A stretch of 58,457 bases of DNA from Opitutaceae bacterium (GCA_002694885.1 NZNM01000156.1:1-58457); one strand, 5' to 3'. Counted from the first letter of the stretch, positions 43,907 through 52,623 are shown. Numbers and translations: made by a program. The notes: generated by a model from the letters alone, not told the origin.

Positions 43907-44008
43907 ATGGGACAACAACACAGAAAGAAGATCAAACGAATCCGGCGTAAAGCTTACCAAACCAGAAAAAAGGAGCGAGACGCCAAAGCCGCTAAAAAAG
44001 GGAAATAG
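43907..44008 (+). CDS. Very small basic protein (33 residues)
   Basis: The ATG at 43907 opens a 33-codon frame starting MGQQHRKKIKRIRRKAYQTR and ending in KKGK at the TAG. Almost half the residues are Lys or Arg, and none is acidic except one Glu and one Asp. Similar MGQ...KIIK-RRR-AY peptides occur, as I recall, in Verrucomicrobiota and resemble short ribosomal proteins such as the bS22/AURKAIP1-like or bL34-like peptides. It stands alone 31 nt upstream of the hemX-like gene. Ribosome binding is the best guess, not proven. Confidence 0.6.
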   Translation: MGQQHRKKIKRIRRKAYQTRKKERDAKAAKKGK

Positions 44009-44039
44009 CGAATAGCTCTGCTAGTCCTCCCTTCGACCG

Positions 44040-44903
44040 ATGATACTACTTGGACTCGAAGATCGCCAATGGATTTTCCTCGCGACAGTCGTGTTCGCGT
44101 CAACCACTGGACTAGCAACCTACGCAGCCCTTAGATTGCGTAGAAAGTCGAGTCGTGCCTATACGCTCGCACTCGTAAGTTTTGGTTGGATACTGCAGAC
44201 CATTGGTCTATACGCTCGAGGGCTTCAGTACGGCGGCTGCCCGCTCTCGAATCGATACGAGCTAGTACAGTTCATGGTTTGGTCCGCGATCGCGTTGTAT
44301 ATCTTCGTGGGACCAGCATTTCGAGTAAGTCTACTCGGGATGTTCACGTCAGCATTCGCCACGATATTTTCAATTTTATCGCTAACTTTCGATAGTTGGG
44401 ACACTGCGACGGGAGCGCCTATATTCGGCGATTCTCCCTGGATCGAAGCTCATGCAGCTCTAGCCCTCTTTAGCTACGGAACATTCGGAATACTGGCCCT
44501 AACCTCTGCCATGTACTTGCTCCAAAGCCGAAGCCTAAAGCAAAAGAAGATGGGCGGCTTCTTCCCCTTCTTGCCTTCTCTTTTCGAGCTAACTTCCATT
44601 AATCTTCGATTGCTGCTAATCGGTTTCATGATTCTTTCTAGTTCACTCGCGATCGGCTCCGTTTATTGGACACGAGAAACCGGCGCAGTTGATGTGCCTA
44701 AACTTTCCGCTACAATCGCGGTTTGGCTAGCCTATGGAATCCTGCTCCTGCTGCGTTACCGCCAATTTCTCTCCTATAAGCAATTCTCATGGGCCTGTAT
44801 TGGCGTTTTCGTGGCAGCCCTTCTTTCTCTAGAAGCCGTGGATAGCTCGTCCAGCAAGGAAGCGAGCTTGAACCAATACGTTCCGCTTTCCACCAAGCGA
44901 TGA
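44040..44903 (+). CDS. HemX/CcsA-like cytochrome c assembly-type membrane protein
   Basis: 287 residues with about eight membrane helices. The pattern RKSSRAYTLALVSFGWILQT, GGCPLSNRYELVQFMVWS, and WIEAHAALALFSYGTFGILA with a conserved His (helix 5) matches the HemX / CcsA-like family (cytochrome c assembly domain). HemX is encoded beside hemA in many bacteria, where it regulates glutamyl-tRNA reductase in Bacillus or serves heme transport. The stop overlaps the hemA start (ATGA), so the two proteins are made together. A classic WWD motif is not seen, so a full heme-lyase role is unlikely. Confidence 0.8.
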   Translation: MILLGLEDRQWIFLATVVFASTTGLATYAALRLRRKSSRAYTLALVSFGWILQTIGLYARGLQYGGCPLSNRYELVQFMVWSAIALYIFVGPAFRVSLLGMFTSAFATIFSILSLTFDSWDTATGAPIFGDSPWIEAHAALALFSYGTFGILALTSAMYLLQSRSLKQKKMGGFFPFLPSLFELTSINLRLLLIGFMILSSSLAIGSVYWTRETGAVDVPKLSATIAVWLAYGILLLLRYRQFLSYKQFSWACIGVFVAALLSLEAVDSSSSKEASLNQYVPLSTKR

Positions 44904-45952
44904 GCTTTCACCATGGAGAACTTCTGCTAATCACCGTCAACCATGAGACTGTATCCATGGAGGACCGAGAGCGGTATTCACTGGATGAAAGCCAGATTCG
45001 AACACTCTACCAGCGATTGCACCGATCTCCGGACATCGAAGAATCGCTAATTTTAAATACGTGCAATCGATTCGAGCTCTACACCAAAACGAGTGATCCT
45101 AGAAACGGAATATCGATTGTCTTTAAGACATTACAGGACTTCTACAAAATCGATATCCAGGAATTAGAATCCCACGCTTCCACACGATATGGACCGGAAG
45201 CCATAAAACACTTGATCGAAGTATCTGCGGGGCTTCGCTCACAAATAACGGGTGAAGCCGAAATATTCGGCCAGGTGAAAGAAGCTTACGCGATGTGCCA
45301 AAATCTCGGGTACGCAGGAAAATTGATTAACCGGATGGTGCAGAAAGGCTTCCAAGCCGTTAAACTGATACGGAATTCAACACCCATCGGCGAAGGTCAG
45401 ATCAATATTTCGAATGTCGCGGTAGATCTTTCCATGAAGATCTTCGGGGCGCTTCACAAAACCAGCGTTCTCATCATCGGCACCGGGGAAATTGGAGAAA
45501 AGACCGCGAAAGCCTTGAATAGCCGTGGGGCCAATGAATTTGGTATTGCTAGCCACTCCTCCGAACGGGCAGAGATAGCTTCTCACCGCTGGGGAGGCTC
45601 TCCCAGAAATCTGGAAAACATTCAGTCCTACCTGAATGAATACGATATCGTTATTTCTTCGACAGATGCGGAACGCCCCATTCTCGATGCTCGAGTTTTG
45701 AGCGAGATTGTACGCGCCCGAAAAAATCGGCCGCTCTTTTTAATCGACCTTGGGATGCCCCGAAATTTCGATCCCTCCTGCGAGGAAATGGAAGACGTCT
45801 TCCTTTACAATCTCGACGACTTAGCGGAAATCGCGGAAGCCAATTTAAAGGAAAGAAAAGCGGCCATCAAGCGAAGCGAGGAAATCGCCGACCAAAAATC
45901 GGTCTCCATCTGGCGGATGCTAGAAAGCCGCGGCTTGGTTAATTTCCAATAA
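44900..45952 (+). CDS. hemA: Glutamyl-tRNA reductase, short C-terminus
   Basis: 350 residues; it reduces glutamyl-tRNA to glutamate-1-semialdehyde, the first step of C5 heme synthesis. LNTCNRFELY holds the catalytic C55, and GLRSQITGEAEIFGQVKEAY and STPIGEGQINISNVAVDL lead into the NADPH domain with VLIIGTGEIGEKTAKAL. The LIDLGMPRNFDP segment closes that domain. Most GluTRs are about 410-470 residues with a long dimerisation helix and C-terminal domain; here the chain ends soon after the spinal helix. This may be lineage-typical. The start overlaps the hemX-like stop. Its 3' end overlaps pilT by 14 nt. Confidence 0.93.
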   Translation: MSFHHGELLLITVNHETVSMEDRERYSLDESQIRTLYQRLHRSPDIEESLILNTCNRFELYTKTSDPRNGISIVFKTLQDFYKIDIQELESHASTRYGPEAIKHLIEVSAGLRSQITGEAEIFGQVKEAYAMCQNLGYAGKLINRMVQKGFQAVKLIRNSTPIGEGQINISNVAVDLSMKIFGALHKTSVLIIGTGEIGEKTAKALNSRGANEFGIASHSSERAEIASHRWGGSPRNLENIQSYLNEYDIVISSTDAERPILDARVLSEIVRARKNRPLFLIDLGMPRNFDPSCEEMEDVFLYNLDDLAEIAEANLKERKAAIKRSEEIADQKSVSIWRMLESRGLVNFQ

Positions 45953-47042
45953 TCCGATTAGAATCACTAAGGAATATTCCCTTGAGATACATTTCCAGGC
46001 CATGGCGATTAGGAGAATTCCGAAGGGCATTTCCTTTGCTGACCTTGCCCTCCTTGACCAGGCGGAATAGCTCTTTGTTGAAAGAACGGGAACCCGATTC
46101 TGGCGATACGTCCAGCAACGATTGAATTTTGTCGAACTTGCCATACTTGATCGTGCTACTGACAACGGAATCCACAACCATGATTTCCTGGGCTGGAACG
46201 AGACTGTCTTCCTCGAGCGAAGGTAAAAGCTTTTGCACGATTATGCCGCGCAAGGATTCCGAGAGTTTACGCCTAACCAGCTCGTGTTTCTCTGGAGGAA
46301 AGTATTCGAACAAACGCATGATCGCTTGCTGAGCGCTAGCCGCGTGCAACGTAGTGAAAACCAGGTGACCCGTTTCTGCGGCAGAGATCGACGTTTCAAA
46401 AGTATCCGCATCGCGCATCTCCCCGATCAGAATTACATCAGGATTTTGTCGAAGCACGGCCCGCAGAGCCTTTTTGAAATTGGGTGTATCTATACCGATC
46501 TCGCGTTGATTAAAGACGCAACGACGATCAATGAAATTGTATTCGATAGGATCTTCTAGGGTCACGACGTGCTTTTCAGCGAGGTCGTTCAAATAGTTGA
46601 GCATACAAGCCATAGTCGTGCTCTTACCCGATCCCGTCGCTCCGCATACCAGTACGATCCCATCCTTCGCCTCGATGAATTGCTTCAAGGTGTCCTTATC
46701 TAGATTGAGATCTTCGAAGGTCGGGATCTTGCTCTTGATATGACGGAATACCATACTCACAGATCCGCGCTGAAGGAACGCATTGACGCGGAATCTGCCC
46801 GCTTGCTCCAGAAAATAGGCGAAGTCGACCTGCCCTTCCATTTCCCAAATCTCGCGAAAGTTCGTCGGCAAACTTTCCTCGACGAATTCCAGCGCGTCTT
46901 CCCCATCGATAGGAGGCATGTCCACTTCTTCTAAACCTCCGTTTATGCGGAGCATTCCCGCCTTATCGGATTTAATAACGATATCGCTGGCGCCGTTCTG
47001 CACAGCGAGCAATAGAAGTTCATCGAAAATTTCTACAGACAT
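45939..47042 (-). CDS. pilT: Type IV pilus twitching-motility ATPase (PilT/PilU family)
   Basis: 367 residues. PilT powers pilus retraction as a hexameric ATPase at the inner membrane. The N-terminal PAS-like domain (DELLLLAVQNGASDIVIKSD) is followed by the RecA-like core with Walker A GATGSGKST (134-142), the Asp box VVTLEDPIEY, Walker B VILIGEMRDADTFE, and the His box TGHLVFTTLHAASA. C-terminal identity to PilU versus PilT cannot be set here; the C-terminus MYLKGIFLSDSNRI is not the classic AIRNLIRE end. No other pilus genes adjoin it. It is convergent with hemA and divergent from dapA. Confidence 0.9.
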   Translation of the reverse strand: MSVEIFDELLLLAVQNGASDIVIKSDKAGMLRINGGLEEVDMPPIDGEDALEFVEESLPTNFREIWEMEGQVDFAYFLEQAGRFRVNAFLQRGSVSMVFRHIKSKIPTFEDLNLDKDTLKQFIEAKDGIVLVCGATGSGKSTTMACMLNYLNDLAEKHVVTLEDPIEYNFIDRRCVFNQREIGIDTPNFKKALRAVLRQNPDVILIGEMRDADTFETSISAAETGHLVFTTLHAASAQQAIMRLFEYFPPEKHELVRRKLSESLRGIIVQKLLPSLEEDSLVPAQEIMVVDSVVSSTIKYGKFDKIQSLLDVSPESGSRSFNKELFRLVKEGKVSKGNALRNSPNRHGLEMYLKGIFLSDSNRIIGN

Positions 47043-47062
47043 GGGGTCGATTTTACTGAGTT

Positions 47063-47092
47063 TTGATAATTCTCCTTCGAGAATAGCATAAA
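47063..47092 (+). promoter_or_regulatory. Candidate promoter of the dapA-dapB-ruvA operon
   Basis: TTGATA (47063-47068) and CATAAA (47087-47092) are separated by 18 nt, in the 112-nt region between the divergent pilT and dapA genes. No lysine riboswitch fits in the remaining leader of about 60 nt. Confidence 0.4.
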
Positions 47093-47154
47093 GATTGACC
47101 GGCTATTTAAATCGTCTTGGAACTCAAAACCTTCAACCTAGACTGCCCAGAAAA

Positions 47155-48078
47155 ATGATTAATACCCGTTTCACAGGATCCATTACTGCCATGGCCACGC
47201 CTTTCGATGCGGACGGTTCCCTATCGGTCCCCAGCCTCAAGGCATTCGTCAATCGGCAGATTGAAGGCGGCATCAATGGTTTGCTGCCCATGGGAACAAC
47301 CGGTGAGTCTCCTACGCTCAACCATGAAGAGCACGGTGAAGTCGTCGAAATCGTGGTAAACGAAGCGGATGGTCGGGTTCCCGTAATAGCCGGAGCAGGT
47401 TCGAATTCCACCCGAGAAGCCATCGCTATGACGCGACATGCCGACCAAGCTGGAGCAGACGGCACGCTCCACGTAACCGGCTACTACAACAAACCCACAC
47501 AAGAAGGTATTTTTCAGCACTTTTCCGCCATCGCCCAAGAAACCGATAAACCCATAGTCCTCTATTCGATCCCGGGCCGGTGCATCGTTGATATCTCATT
47601 AGCCACTGTTGAACAGCTGGTAGCCAGGCATCCAAACATTCGGCACATCAAGGAATCCGGTGGCCAAGTGAGTCGCGTCGATGAATTGAAACAAACGCTT
47701 GGCGACGACATCACAGTTCTGAGCGGAGATGATGGTCTAACCCTGCCCTTCATCGCATCAGGAGCTGAAGGAGTCATTTCTGTAGCATCCAATCTCTTTC
47801 CGACGGAAATCACGGAACTCGTAAAATCGGCTTTGTCGGGCGACTTGAAAACCGCTTCCGACTTTCATCGATCGCTGTATCCGCTATTTCGCGATCTTTT
47901 TATTGAGCCAAGCCCCGTACCGGTAAAAGCTTGTCTCAAAAAGCTTGGATTTTTCCCGACCGACCGCGTTCGATTGCCTTTGTGCGAAATGGGGCAAGAT
48001 AATCTTGCCGTAGTCCTAGATTCCCTACAACAGGTACGCGAAAATCTGAAAACGGCCGACACAGTGCCCGCTACCTGA
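47155..48078 (+). CDS. dapA: 4-hydroxy-tetrahydrodipicolinate synthase
   Basis: 307 residues from the ATG at 47155. It condenses pyruvate with aspartate semialdehyde in lysine and diaminopimelate synthesis. MATPFDADGSLS, LLPMGTTGESPTL, VPVIAGAGSNSTREA, VTGYYNKPTQEGIFQHF (Tyr) and IRHIKESGGQ (Schiff-base Lys) are the standard DapA markers. An in-frame TTG 20 codons upstream would add an unrelated tail. The stop is 1 nt before dapB, which indicates an operon for two consecutive steps. Confidence 0.96.
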   Translation: MINTRFTGSITAMATPFDADGSLSVPSLKAFVNRQIEGGINGLLPMGTTGESPTLNHEEHGEVVEIVVNEADGRVPVIAGAGSNSTREAIAMTRHADQAGADGTLHVTGYYNKPTQEGIFQHFSAIAQETDKPIVLYSIPGRCIVDISLATVEQLVARHPNIRHIKESGGQVSRVDELKQTLGDDITVLSGDDGLTLPFIASGAEGVISVASNLFPTEITELVKSALSGDLKTASDFHRSLYPLFRDLFIEPSPVPVKACLKKLGFFPTDRVRLPLCEMGQDNLAVVLDSLQQVRENLKTADTVPAT

Positions 48079-48079
48079 A

Positions 48080-48811
48080 ATGAGTCTGAAAATATGCATC
48101 AACGGCTTTAAAGGCCGAATGGGAAACGCCATTGCCGAAACTGCATCGGAAGCGGGCCACGAAATTTCAGGCAAAGTCGATATCGGAGACAATCTTGAGG
48201 AGGCTCTAGGTAGCAGCGACGTAGTTATCGATTTTTCCTTCCATAACGTTACTCGAACAGTATTCGAAACCGCTGTAAAACTAGGCAAACCCATAGTCTG
48301 CGGCACGACAGGACACACTCAGGAAGATAGGAATGAGCTTCTGAAAATCGCTGAAGCCGTACCTACGGTATGGGCCGGCAATTTTTCGATCGGAGTCAAC
48401 CTGCTTTGCTACCTCACCGAACGGGCTGCCGAGATACTTCCACTTTCCTATAACGCCGAGGTCGTGGAAATGCATCACCGGATGAAAAAGGACGCGCCCA
48501 GCGGAACGGCATTGATGCTAGCGGAGTCCATACTCGGCCCAAGAAATTTGAGCTACGACGATTTACGCCACGGTCGGGAGGGCGTTCCTGGTGAACGTGG
48601 GGAACGCGAAGTGGGCATGCATTCCTTGAGAGGGGGCGATGTTGTGGGCGATCATACCGCAATCTTCGCTGATATCGGAGAGCGAATCGAGCTAACCCAC
48701 AAAGCCTCCAATCGTACGATATTTTCTCGCGGGGCTGTTCGAGCGGCGGAATGGATCGTTGGTAAGTCCCCAGGAATCTATTCGATCCGTGACGTCCTCG
48801 GCCTAAAGTAA
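48080..48811 (+). CDS. dapB: 4-hydroxy-tetrahydrodipicolinate reductase
   Basis: 243 residues. It reduces the DapA product with NAD(P)H. The N-terminal KICINGFKGRMGNAI has the dinucleotide-binding loop GFKGRMG, CGTTGHTQED is the conserved linker, and VVEMHHRMKKDAPSGTALML carries the catalytic His and Lys. The last helix region FSRGAVRAAEWIVGKSPGIYS is typical. It lies 1 nt after dapA and 2 nt before ruvA, in one transcription unit. Confidence 0.96.
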   Translation: MSLKICINGFKGRMGNAIAETASEAGHEISGKVDIGDNLEEALGSSDVVIDFSFHNVTRTVFETAVKLGKPIVCGTTGHTQEDRNELLKIAEAVPTVWAGNFSIGVNLLCYLTERAAEILPLSYNAEVVEMHHRMKKDAPSGTALMLAESILGPRNLSYDDLRHGREGVPGERGEREVGMHSLRGGDVVGDHTAIFADIGERIELTHKASNRTIFSRGAVRAAEWIVGKSPGIYSIRDVLGLK

Positions 48812-48813
48812 GG

Positions 48814-49437
48814 ATGATTGTCCTGATCGAAGGAATACTCATAAAGGCGACCCCGCTATCGGCTATCATTTCCGCTGGGGGCATCGGATACTCCGTAAGT
48901 GTCCCCATCACAACTGCGGAAAAGCTGCCCCAGAATGGCGAAAACGTCCGATTGCATACGCGAGCTGTATATCGAGAAGATTCCCAGGCCCTCTATGGAT
49001 TTTGGGAAGAAACGGAACGAGACTTCTTCACCCTCGTGATAGAGAAAGTCTCTGGAGTCGGGCCCAAGGTTGCGATCAGCCTGATGAGTAAATTGCCTCT
49101 GAGAAGTCTAATTTCGGCAATTGCTGCCGAAGACGCTAATCTTCTAGCCAAGACTCCTGGAATAGGGAAAAAAACGGCGGAGCGGATAATCATAGAACTC
49201 AAAGACAAGCTTGCCGAATTTGCGACGATTTCCCACCCCCCCGAAATCGCAGACGCCGGAGAAGCAGCCACAACTGGCGAGTCGGTCCAAGGTCATTCGA
49301 AATCGGAAGACGCCATTCTCGCACTCCAAGCACTCGGCTACAAGAGGGCCGAAGCTGAGAAAGCAATTGCCAAGGCGATCCAGAGCGGAGGCGCTAATGT
49401 GAGCACCGAAGCGCTTATAAAAGCTGCTCTGGGCTAA
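48814..49437 (+). CDS. ruvA: Holliday junction branch-migration protein RuvA
   Basis: 207 residues. RuvA binds four-way DNA junctions as a tetramer and loads RuvB. MIVLIEGILIKATPLSAII and GGIGYSVSVP form the OB domain. Two helix-hairpin-helix motifs follow (KVSGVGPKVAISLMSKL and KTPGIGKKTAERIIIELKDKL), then a flexible linker and the RuvB-binding domain III (DAILALQALGYKRAEAEKAI). It trails dapAB by 2 nt. ruvB and ruvC are not in the window. Its stop overlaps the converging anti-sigma gene by 4 nt. Confidence 0.96.
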   Translation: MIVLIEGILIKATPLSAIISAGGIGYSVSVPITTAEKLPQNGENVRLHTRAVYREDSQALYGFWEETERDFFTLVIEKVSGVGPKVAISLMSKLPLRSLISAIAAEDANLLAKTPGIGKKTAERIIIELKDKLAEFATISHPPEIADAGEAATTGESVQGHSKSEDAILALQALGYKRAEAEKAIAKAIQSGGANVSTEALIKAALG

Positions 49438-50135
49438 TCCACACCGATTGAAGAAACGGTTGTTGGAGTTACCTCGAACCCCAATCGATGGAAGCTTACT
49501 CTTCGGTCTTGAGATAAACCGTTCATCGGGACCGTCTCGAAATCGATAATCTCATCAATCGATCCCCCGAATTCAGGCCGGCCAAAAACTTCCCCAAGTC
49601 CATCTCGAAGGAGTTCCTCGATCGATTTGCGAAAGTCCTCCTCTTGAACCTTTAATCGTAAACGCGATTCCGCAGAGCGCACATTACTGATGTCTATTTG
49701 CGAGCCTTTCGTAAATCCAACGGGCTCCAAAACTAACCGCTCCGTCTTCGGATTGCGAGAAGTAGCAAGGACTTCAGTCGCGACAAACTCGGGAAAGCGT
49801 TCCTCCGCTTCCTCGCTCGGCTGAACGGCGATCGCCTCATCGCCCCCACTGACTAAGGGAACAAGATTCCGACCTGCCATCGCCAGCAGAACGAATGCCG
49901 CAGCCAATCCTCCGAAAGCGTAGATCAGCTGCCTAACCGAACGACTACCCGCAGGTTCGGCATTCAGCTCGTTTCTGAGAAGCGAACAAGCTTTGTGGAT
50001 ACGACAATACTCGAGAAACAATTCCTGGCGCTCAGGATCTCGACCTGTCTCCGAAATTAGCTCGGACAGTTCAGCCGAACTAATCTCGTCGTCTAAATAC
50101 AGGTTTAAAAGTTCTTTGAAGCGATCGATATCCAT
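49434..50135 (-). CDS. Anti-sigma factor-like membrane protein, partner of the ECF sigma gene
   Basis: 233 residues. The cytoplasmic N-terminus (KELLNLYLDDEISSAELSEL, then LFLEYCRIHKACSLL) resembles the anti-sigma domain of ECF regulators; the usual Zn-binding HxxxCxxC is only partly kept (CRIHKAC). One membrane helix (IYAFGGLAAAFVLLAMAG) follows, then an extracytoplasmic region with no recognised domain. It starts 6 nt after the ECF sigma-factor stop, so the two are co-transcribed and it probably sequesters that sigma factor until an envelope signal arrives. The 3' end overlaps ruvA. Confidence 0.7.
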   Translation of the reverse strand: MDIDRFKELLNLYLDDEISSAELSELISETGRDPERQELFLEYCRIHKACSLLRNELNAEPAGSRSVRQLIYAFGGLAAAFVLLAMAGRNLVPLVSGGDEAIAVQPSEEAEERFPEFVATEVLATSRNPKTERLVLEPVGFTKGSQIDISNVRSAESRLRLKVQEEDFRKSIEELLRDGLGEVFGRPEFGGSIDEIIDFETVPMNGLSQDRRVSFHRLGFEVTPTTVSSIGVD

Positions 50136-50141
50136 TCAGAT

Positions 50142-50744
50142 CTACAAGAGCTCGTTTCCTAGCTTCTCGCGAAGAGCCTCTCTAGCCCTAGCGATACGGC
50201 TTTTCACGGTGCCGATGCTAATCTCTAGCTTGTTGGCAATCTCCTCATAAGATAGGCTCTTAACGTTTCTCAAAATCAATGCTTCCCGGTGCATGTCGTT
50301 CAACAACTCCATGGCTGCCGTTACGCGCTCCTGAAACTCATTTGTGACTGCCACATCTTGCGGCGTTTCGATATCGGCTTCGAAGATCTCCGCGAGAGTC
50401 GTATTAGAATCCTCGCCGACATTCATGTCGAAGGAAACGGATTTATCGCGCTTCCGTCTCCACCAATACCAGTACCGGTTTCGGGCCAGATTCGTAGCGA
50501 TCTGGTAGAGCCAGGTCGAAAAGCTGGAATCCCCACGAAATTTATCTAATCCCCGGTGGGCCCGGATAAACGCGTCTTGCGTAACTTCTTCGGCATCCTG
50601 CGAATTCCGGAGCAGCTGGAGTACCATTGCGTAGATCCGATCCCAGTAGCGACCCACCATTTCTTCAAAGGCAGCTTCGTCGCCGGCCTTGAACCGCGCC
50701 ACGGCCGCCTTGTCCAGCGCCACTTCTTGAGCTTTCGTTGACAT
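50142..50744 (-). CDS. ECF-type RNA polymerase sigma factor
   Basis: 200 residues from the ATG at 50742-50744, which has an excellent AAGGAGG Shine-Dalgarno at 50754-50760. Region 2 has FEEMVGRYWDRIYAMVLQLL, DAEEVTQDAFIRAHRGLDKF and STWLYQIATNLARNRYW. Region 4 has MHREALILRNVKSLSYEEIA and LEISIGTVKSRIARAREALR. An acidic linker separates them. ECF sigmas of this RpoE-like type respond to envelope stress or stationary-phase cues; the downstream membrane-anchored anti-sigma supports this. Confidence 0.92.
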   Translation of the reverse strand: MSTKAQEVALDKAAVARFKAGDEAAFEEMVGRYWDRIYAMVLQLLRNSQDAEEVTQDAFIRAHRGLDKFRGDSSFSTWLYQIATNLARNRYWYWWRRKRDKSVSFDMNVGEDSNTTLAEIFEADIETPQDVAVTNEFQERVTAAMELLNDMHREALILRNVKSLSYEEIANKLEISIGTVKSRIARAREALREKLGNELL

Positions 50745-51134
50745 AGCAGAGTGCCTCCTTTGACGTTCCTGTTTAACTAAAGTTCCCAAAATTTTCCCTC
50801 CAATTTCCTCATTCCCAAGTCCCCCCTGCTTTCAGAGAATCCGTTACCAAACTCAGCGAAAATCGCGTGCTTCGGTAATTAGACGCAAGGAAACCAGCGC
50901 TTATTCACTATTATTAAGAGATAACTACGTGCCGAAAGCCAATCTGGTTGCTAAAATCGCCCACTTTCGCTTTGTTCAAAACTTGCTCGAAAGCTAAACG
51001 TAACCTCGACAAACCATGGTATAAGCTGATTTTCACACCTACCGCTGGTCGAAAACAGCCACAATCTAGGTTCCGCTGAAGCCGTGACAGCCCAGGGATC
51101 GTCGGGCGTCCTCACCATTGTCCTGCTTCAAGGA
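50745..51134. other. Intergenic region upstream of the ECF sigma gene, no gene recognised
   Basis: This 390-nt stretch should hold the promoter of the sigma/anti-sigma pair on the minus strand and that of the decayed isomerase gene on the plus strand. No convincing coding frame, RNA or strong hairpin is seen beyond the Shine-Dalgarno of the sigma gene. It includes an AT-rich part near 50900-50930. Confidence 0.35.
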
Positions 51135-52001
51135 ATGCAAACTTCTAAACACCAATCCTGGCTCGCCCTTGCCTTGGCTAGCCTTTTTCTGCTCGGCTGC
51201 GCTCCCCAGAAGCTTTTCCAAAAGTCAAATCTCGTCGCCTGGTGCATTGTCCCATTCGGTGTCGAAGAGCGCTCGCCCGAAGAGCGGGCCCAGATGCTGA
51301 GCGAACTCGGGATTACCCGTTTCGCCTACGACCGGAGAAGCCAGCATGTCTAGGAGTTCGAGAGGGAGATTATCGCTTGCCAAGAGAAAGGTATCGAATT
51401 CTTCGCCTTTTGGAACGAACATCCTGAAGTCTTTCGTCTGTTTCGGAAATATGGGATGCAGCCGCAAATCTGGAAAACTCTGCGATCCCCCGATGGCGAC
51501 CTTTCCCAAGGCGAACGGGTGGCAGCCGCTGGAACCTCGTTTTTGCCTCTCGTCGAAACAACACGGCAGATGGGTTCTAAATTGGGCCTCTACAATCATG
51601 GAGGCTGGGGAGGCGAGCCGGCGAATCTCGTTGCTGTGCTAGATTGGCTGAGAAACCAAACCGACGCCGAGCACGTCGGCATCGTCTGCAACCTTCACCA
51701 TGGGCACGACCAACTCGACACGCTCGCGGAGAGTATAGAGCTCATGAGGCCCTACCTCTTGTGCTTCAATTAGAACGGCATGAATCCAACGCCCGACCCA
51801 AAAATCCTGGCGATCGGCAAAGGTTCTCGCGACCAGGAATGGTTTCGGATTCTCTCCGAAAGCGGATACGAAGGCCCCATCGGCATCCTGGGACATCAGT
51901 CCGATCGGGATGCCCGTCGCTGCCTTGAGGAGAACTTGGCCGGATTTCGAGAGCAGGATTTTTGCTTTAACCAGGATAATCCACGAGCCAGTTCCGATTA
52001 A
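51135..52001 (+). pseudogene. Sugar-phosphate isomerase/epimerase-like lipoprotein with two in-frame TAG codons
   Basis: One frame runs the whole length and reads as a xylose-isomerase-like TIM-barrel protein of the type often paired with PQQ-propeller genes in Verrucomicrobiota. It starts with a lipoprotein signal (LFLLGCAP), then NLVAWCIVPF, LGITRFAYD, KGIEFFAFWNEH, KLGLYNHGGWGGEP, VGIVCNLHHGHD, LLCFN, NGMNP and PIGILGHQSD. TAG interrupts it at 51351-51353 (before EFEREI) and at 51771-51773 (before NGMNP, where homologues as I recall read LNLNGMN). Each is explained by a single-base change. No frameshift is needed. The neighbour is also decayed. Confidence 0.7.
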
Positions 52002-52041
52002 AACTCGACTGCTGAATGCCAAGGGTAAAACTGTTTTGCAG

Positions 52042-52623
52042 ATGACAGACTGGGATCAGCTCTACCGCGAAAAGGAAACGCCCTGGGATCGGGGCGAACC
52101 TGCCCCGCCTTTGGTGGAATTCGTCGAAAAACAATCCTTGTCAGGCCAAATTCTCGTACCCGGCTGCGGCATTGGCCACGATGCTCGCTACCTTGCTGAA
52201 CAAGGATATATCGTTCATGCAATCGACATTTCCGGTACCGCTCTGAATAGGGCGAGATCGCTGCATGAATCCAAAGCCCTAAACTTGAAATTCGAAAAGG
52301 CGAACTTCCTGGACGAAAGCAACGGCCTCCCGCACGCTCATTTCGACCTTCTCTTCGAGCACACCTGCTTTTGCGCGATCGATCCAAGCGACCGAGCTCG
52401 TTATGCCCAAGCGGCCAACCAGATCCTCAAACCCAACGGCCTACTGCTTGGCATTTTCTTCACCGACATGGAGAATGACGATGGACCACCGTATCCATCC
52501 TCCAGAGACGAAATCCGATCGCTATTTTCAACCTACTTTGATACCTTAAACGTCTGGAAACCTGAGCGATCCTTCCCCGGCCGCGAAGGCGAGGAAAGCA
52601 TGTACCTAATGAGGCGGCTGTAG
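52042..52623 (+). CDS. TPMT-like SAM-dependent methyltransferase
   Basis: 193 residues from the ATG at 52042. The N-terminal WDQLYREKETPWDRGEPAPP is the hallmark of thiopurine S-methyltransferase-like enzymes. SAM-binding motifs are ILVPGCGIGHDARYLAEQGY and VHAIDISGTALNRA; FDLLFEHTCFCAIDPSDRARY continues the family pattern, and GLLLGIFFTD is the later strand. Bacterial members methylate tellurite, selenite or thiol-containing small molecules. The frame is intact although both flanking genes are broken, which argues for retained function. Its stop lies 71 nt before a dispersed repeat. Confidence 0.85.
   Translation: MTDWDQLYREKETPWDRGEPAPPLVEFVEKQSLSGQILVPGCGIGHDARYLAEQGYIVHAIDISGTALNRARSLHESKALNLKFEKANFLDESNGLPHAHFDLLFEHTCFCAIDPSDRARYAQAANQILKPNGLLLGIFFTDMENDDGPPYPSSRDEIRSLFSTYFDTLNVWKPERSFPGREGEESMYLMRRL

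Noticed and set aside
47043-47154. Lysine riboswitch upstream of dapA
   Set aside because: The leader after the candidate promoter is only about 60 nt, far shorter than the L-box aptamer, and no conserved core is seen.
51135-52001. Amber suppression as the main explanation for the in-frame TAGs
   Set aside because: The next gene carries TAA, TAG and a frameshift, and TAG terminates intact genes here (for example the 33-residue protein and the dipeptidase), so decay is simpler.
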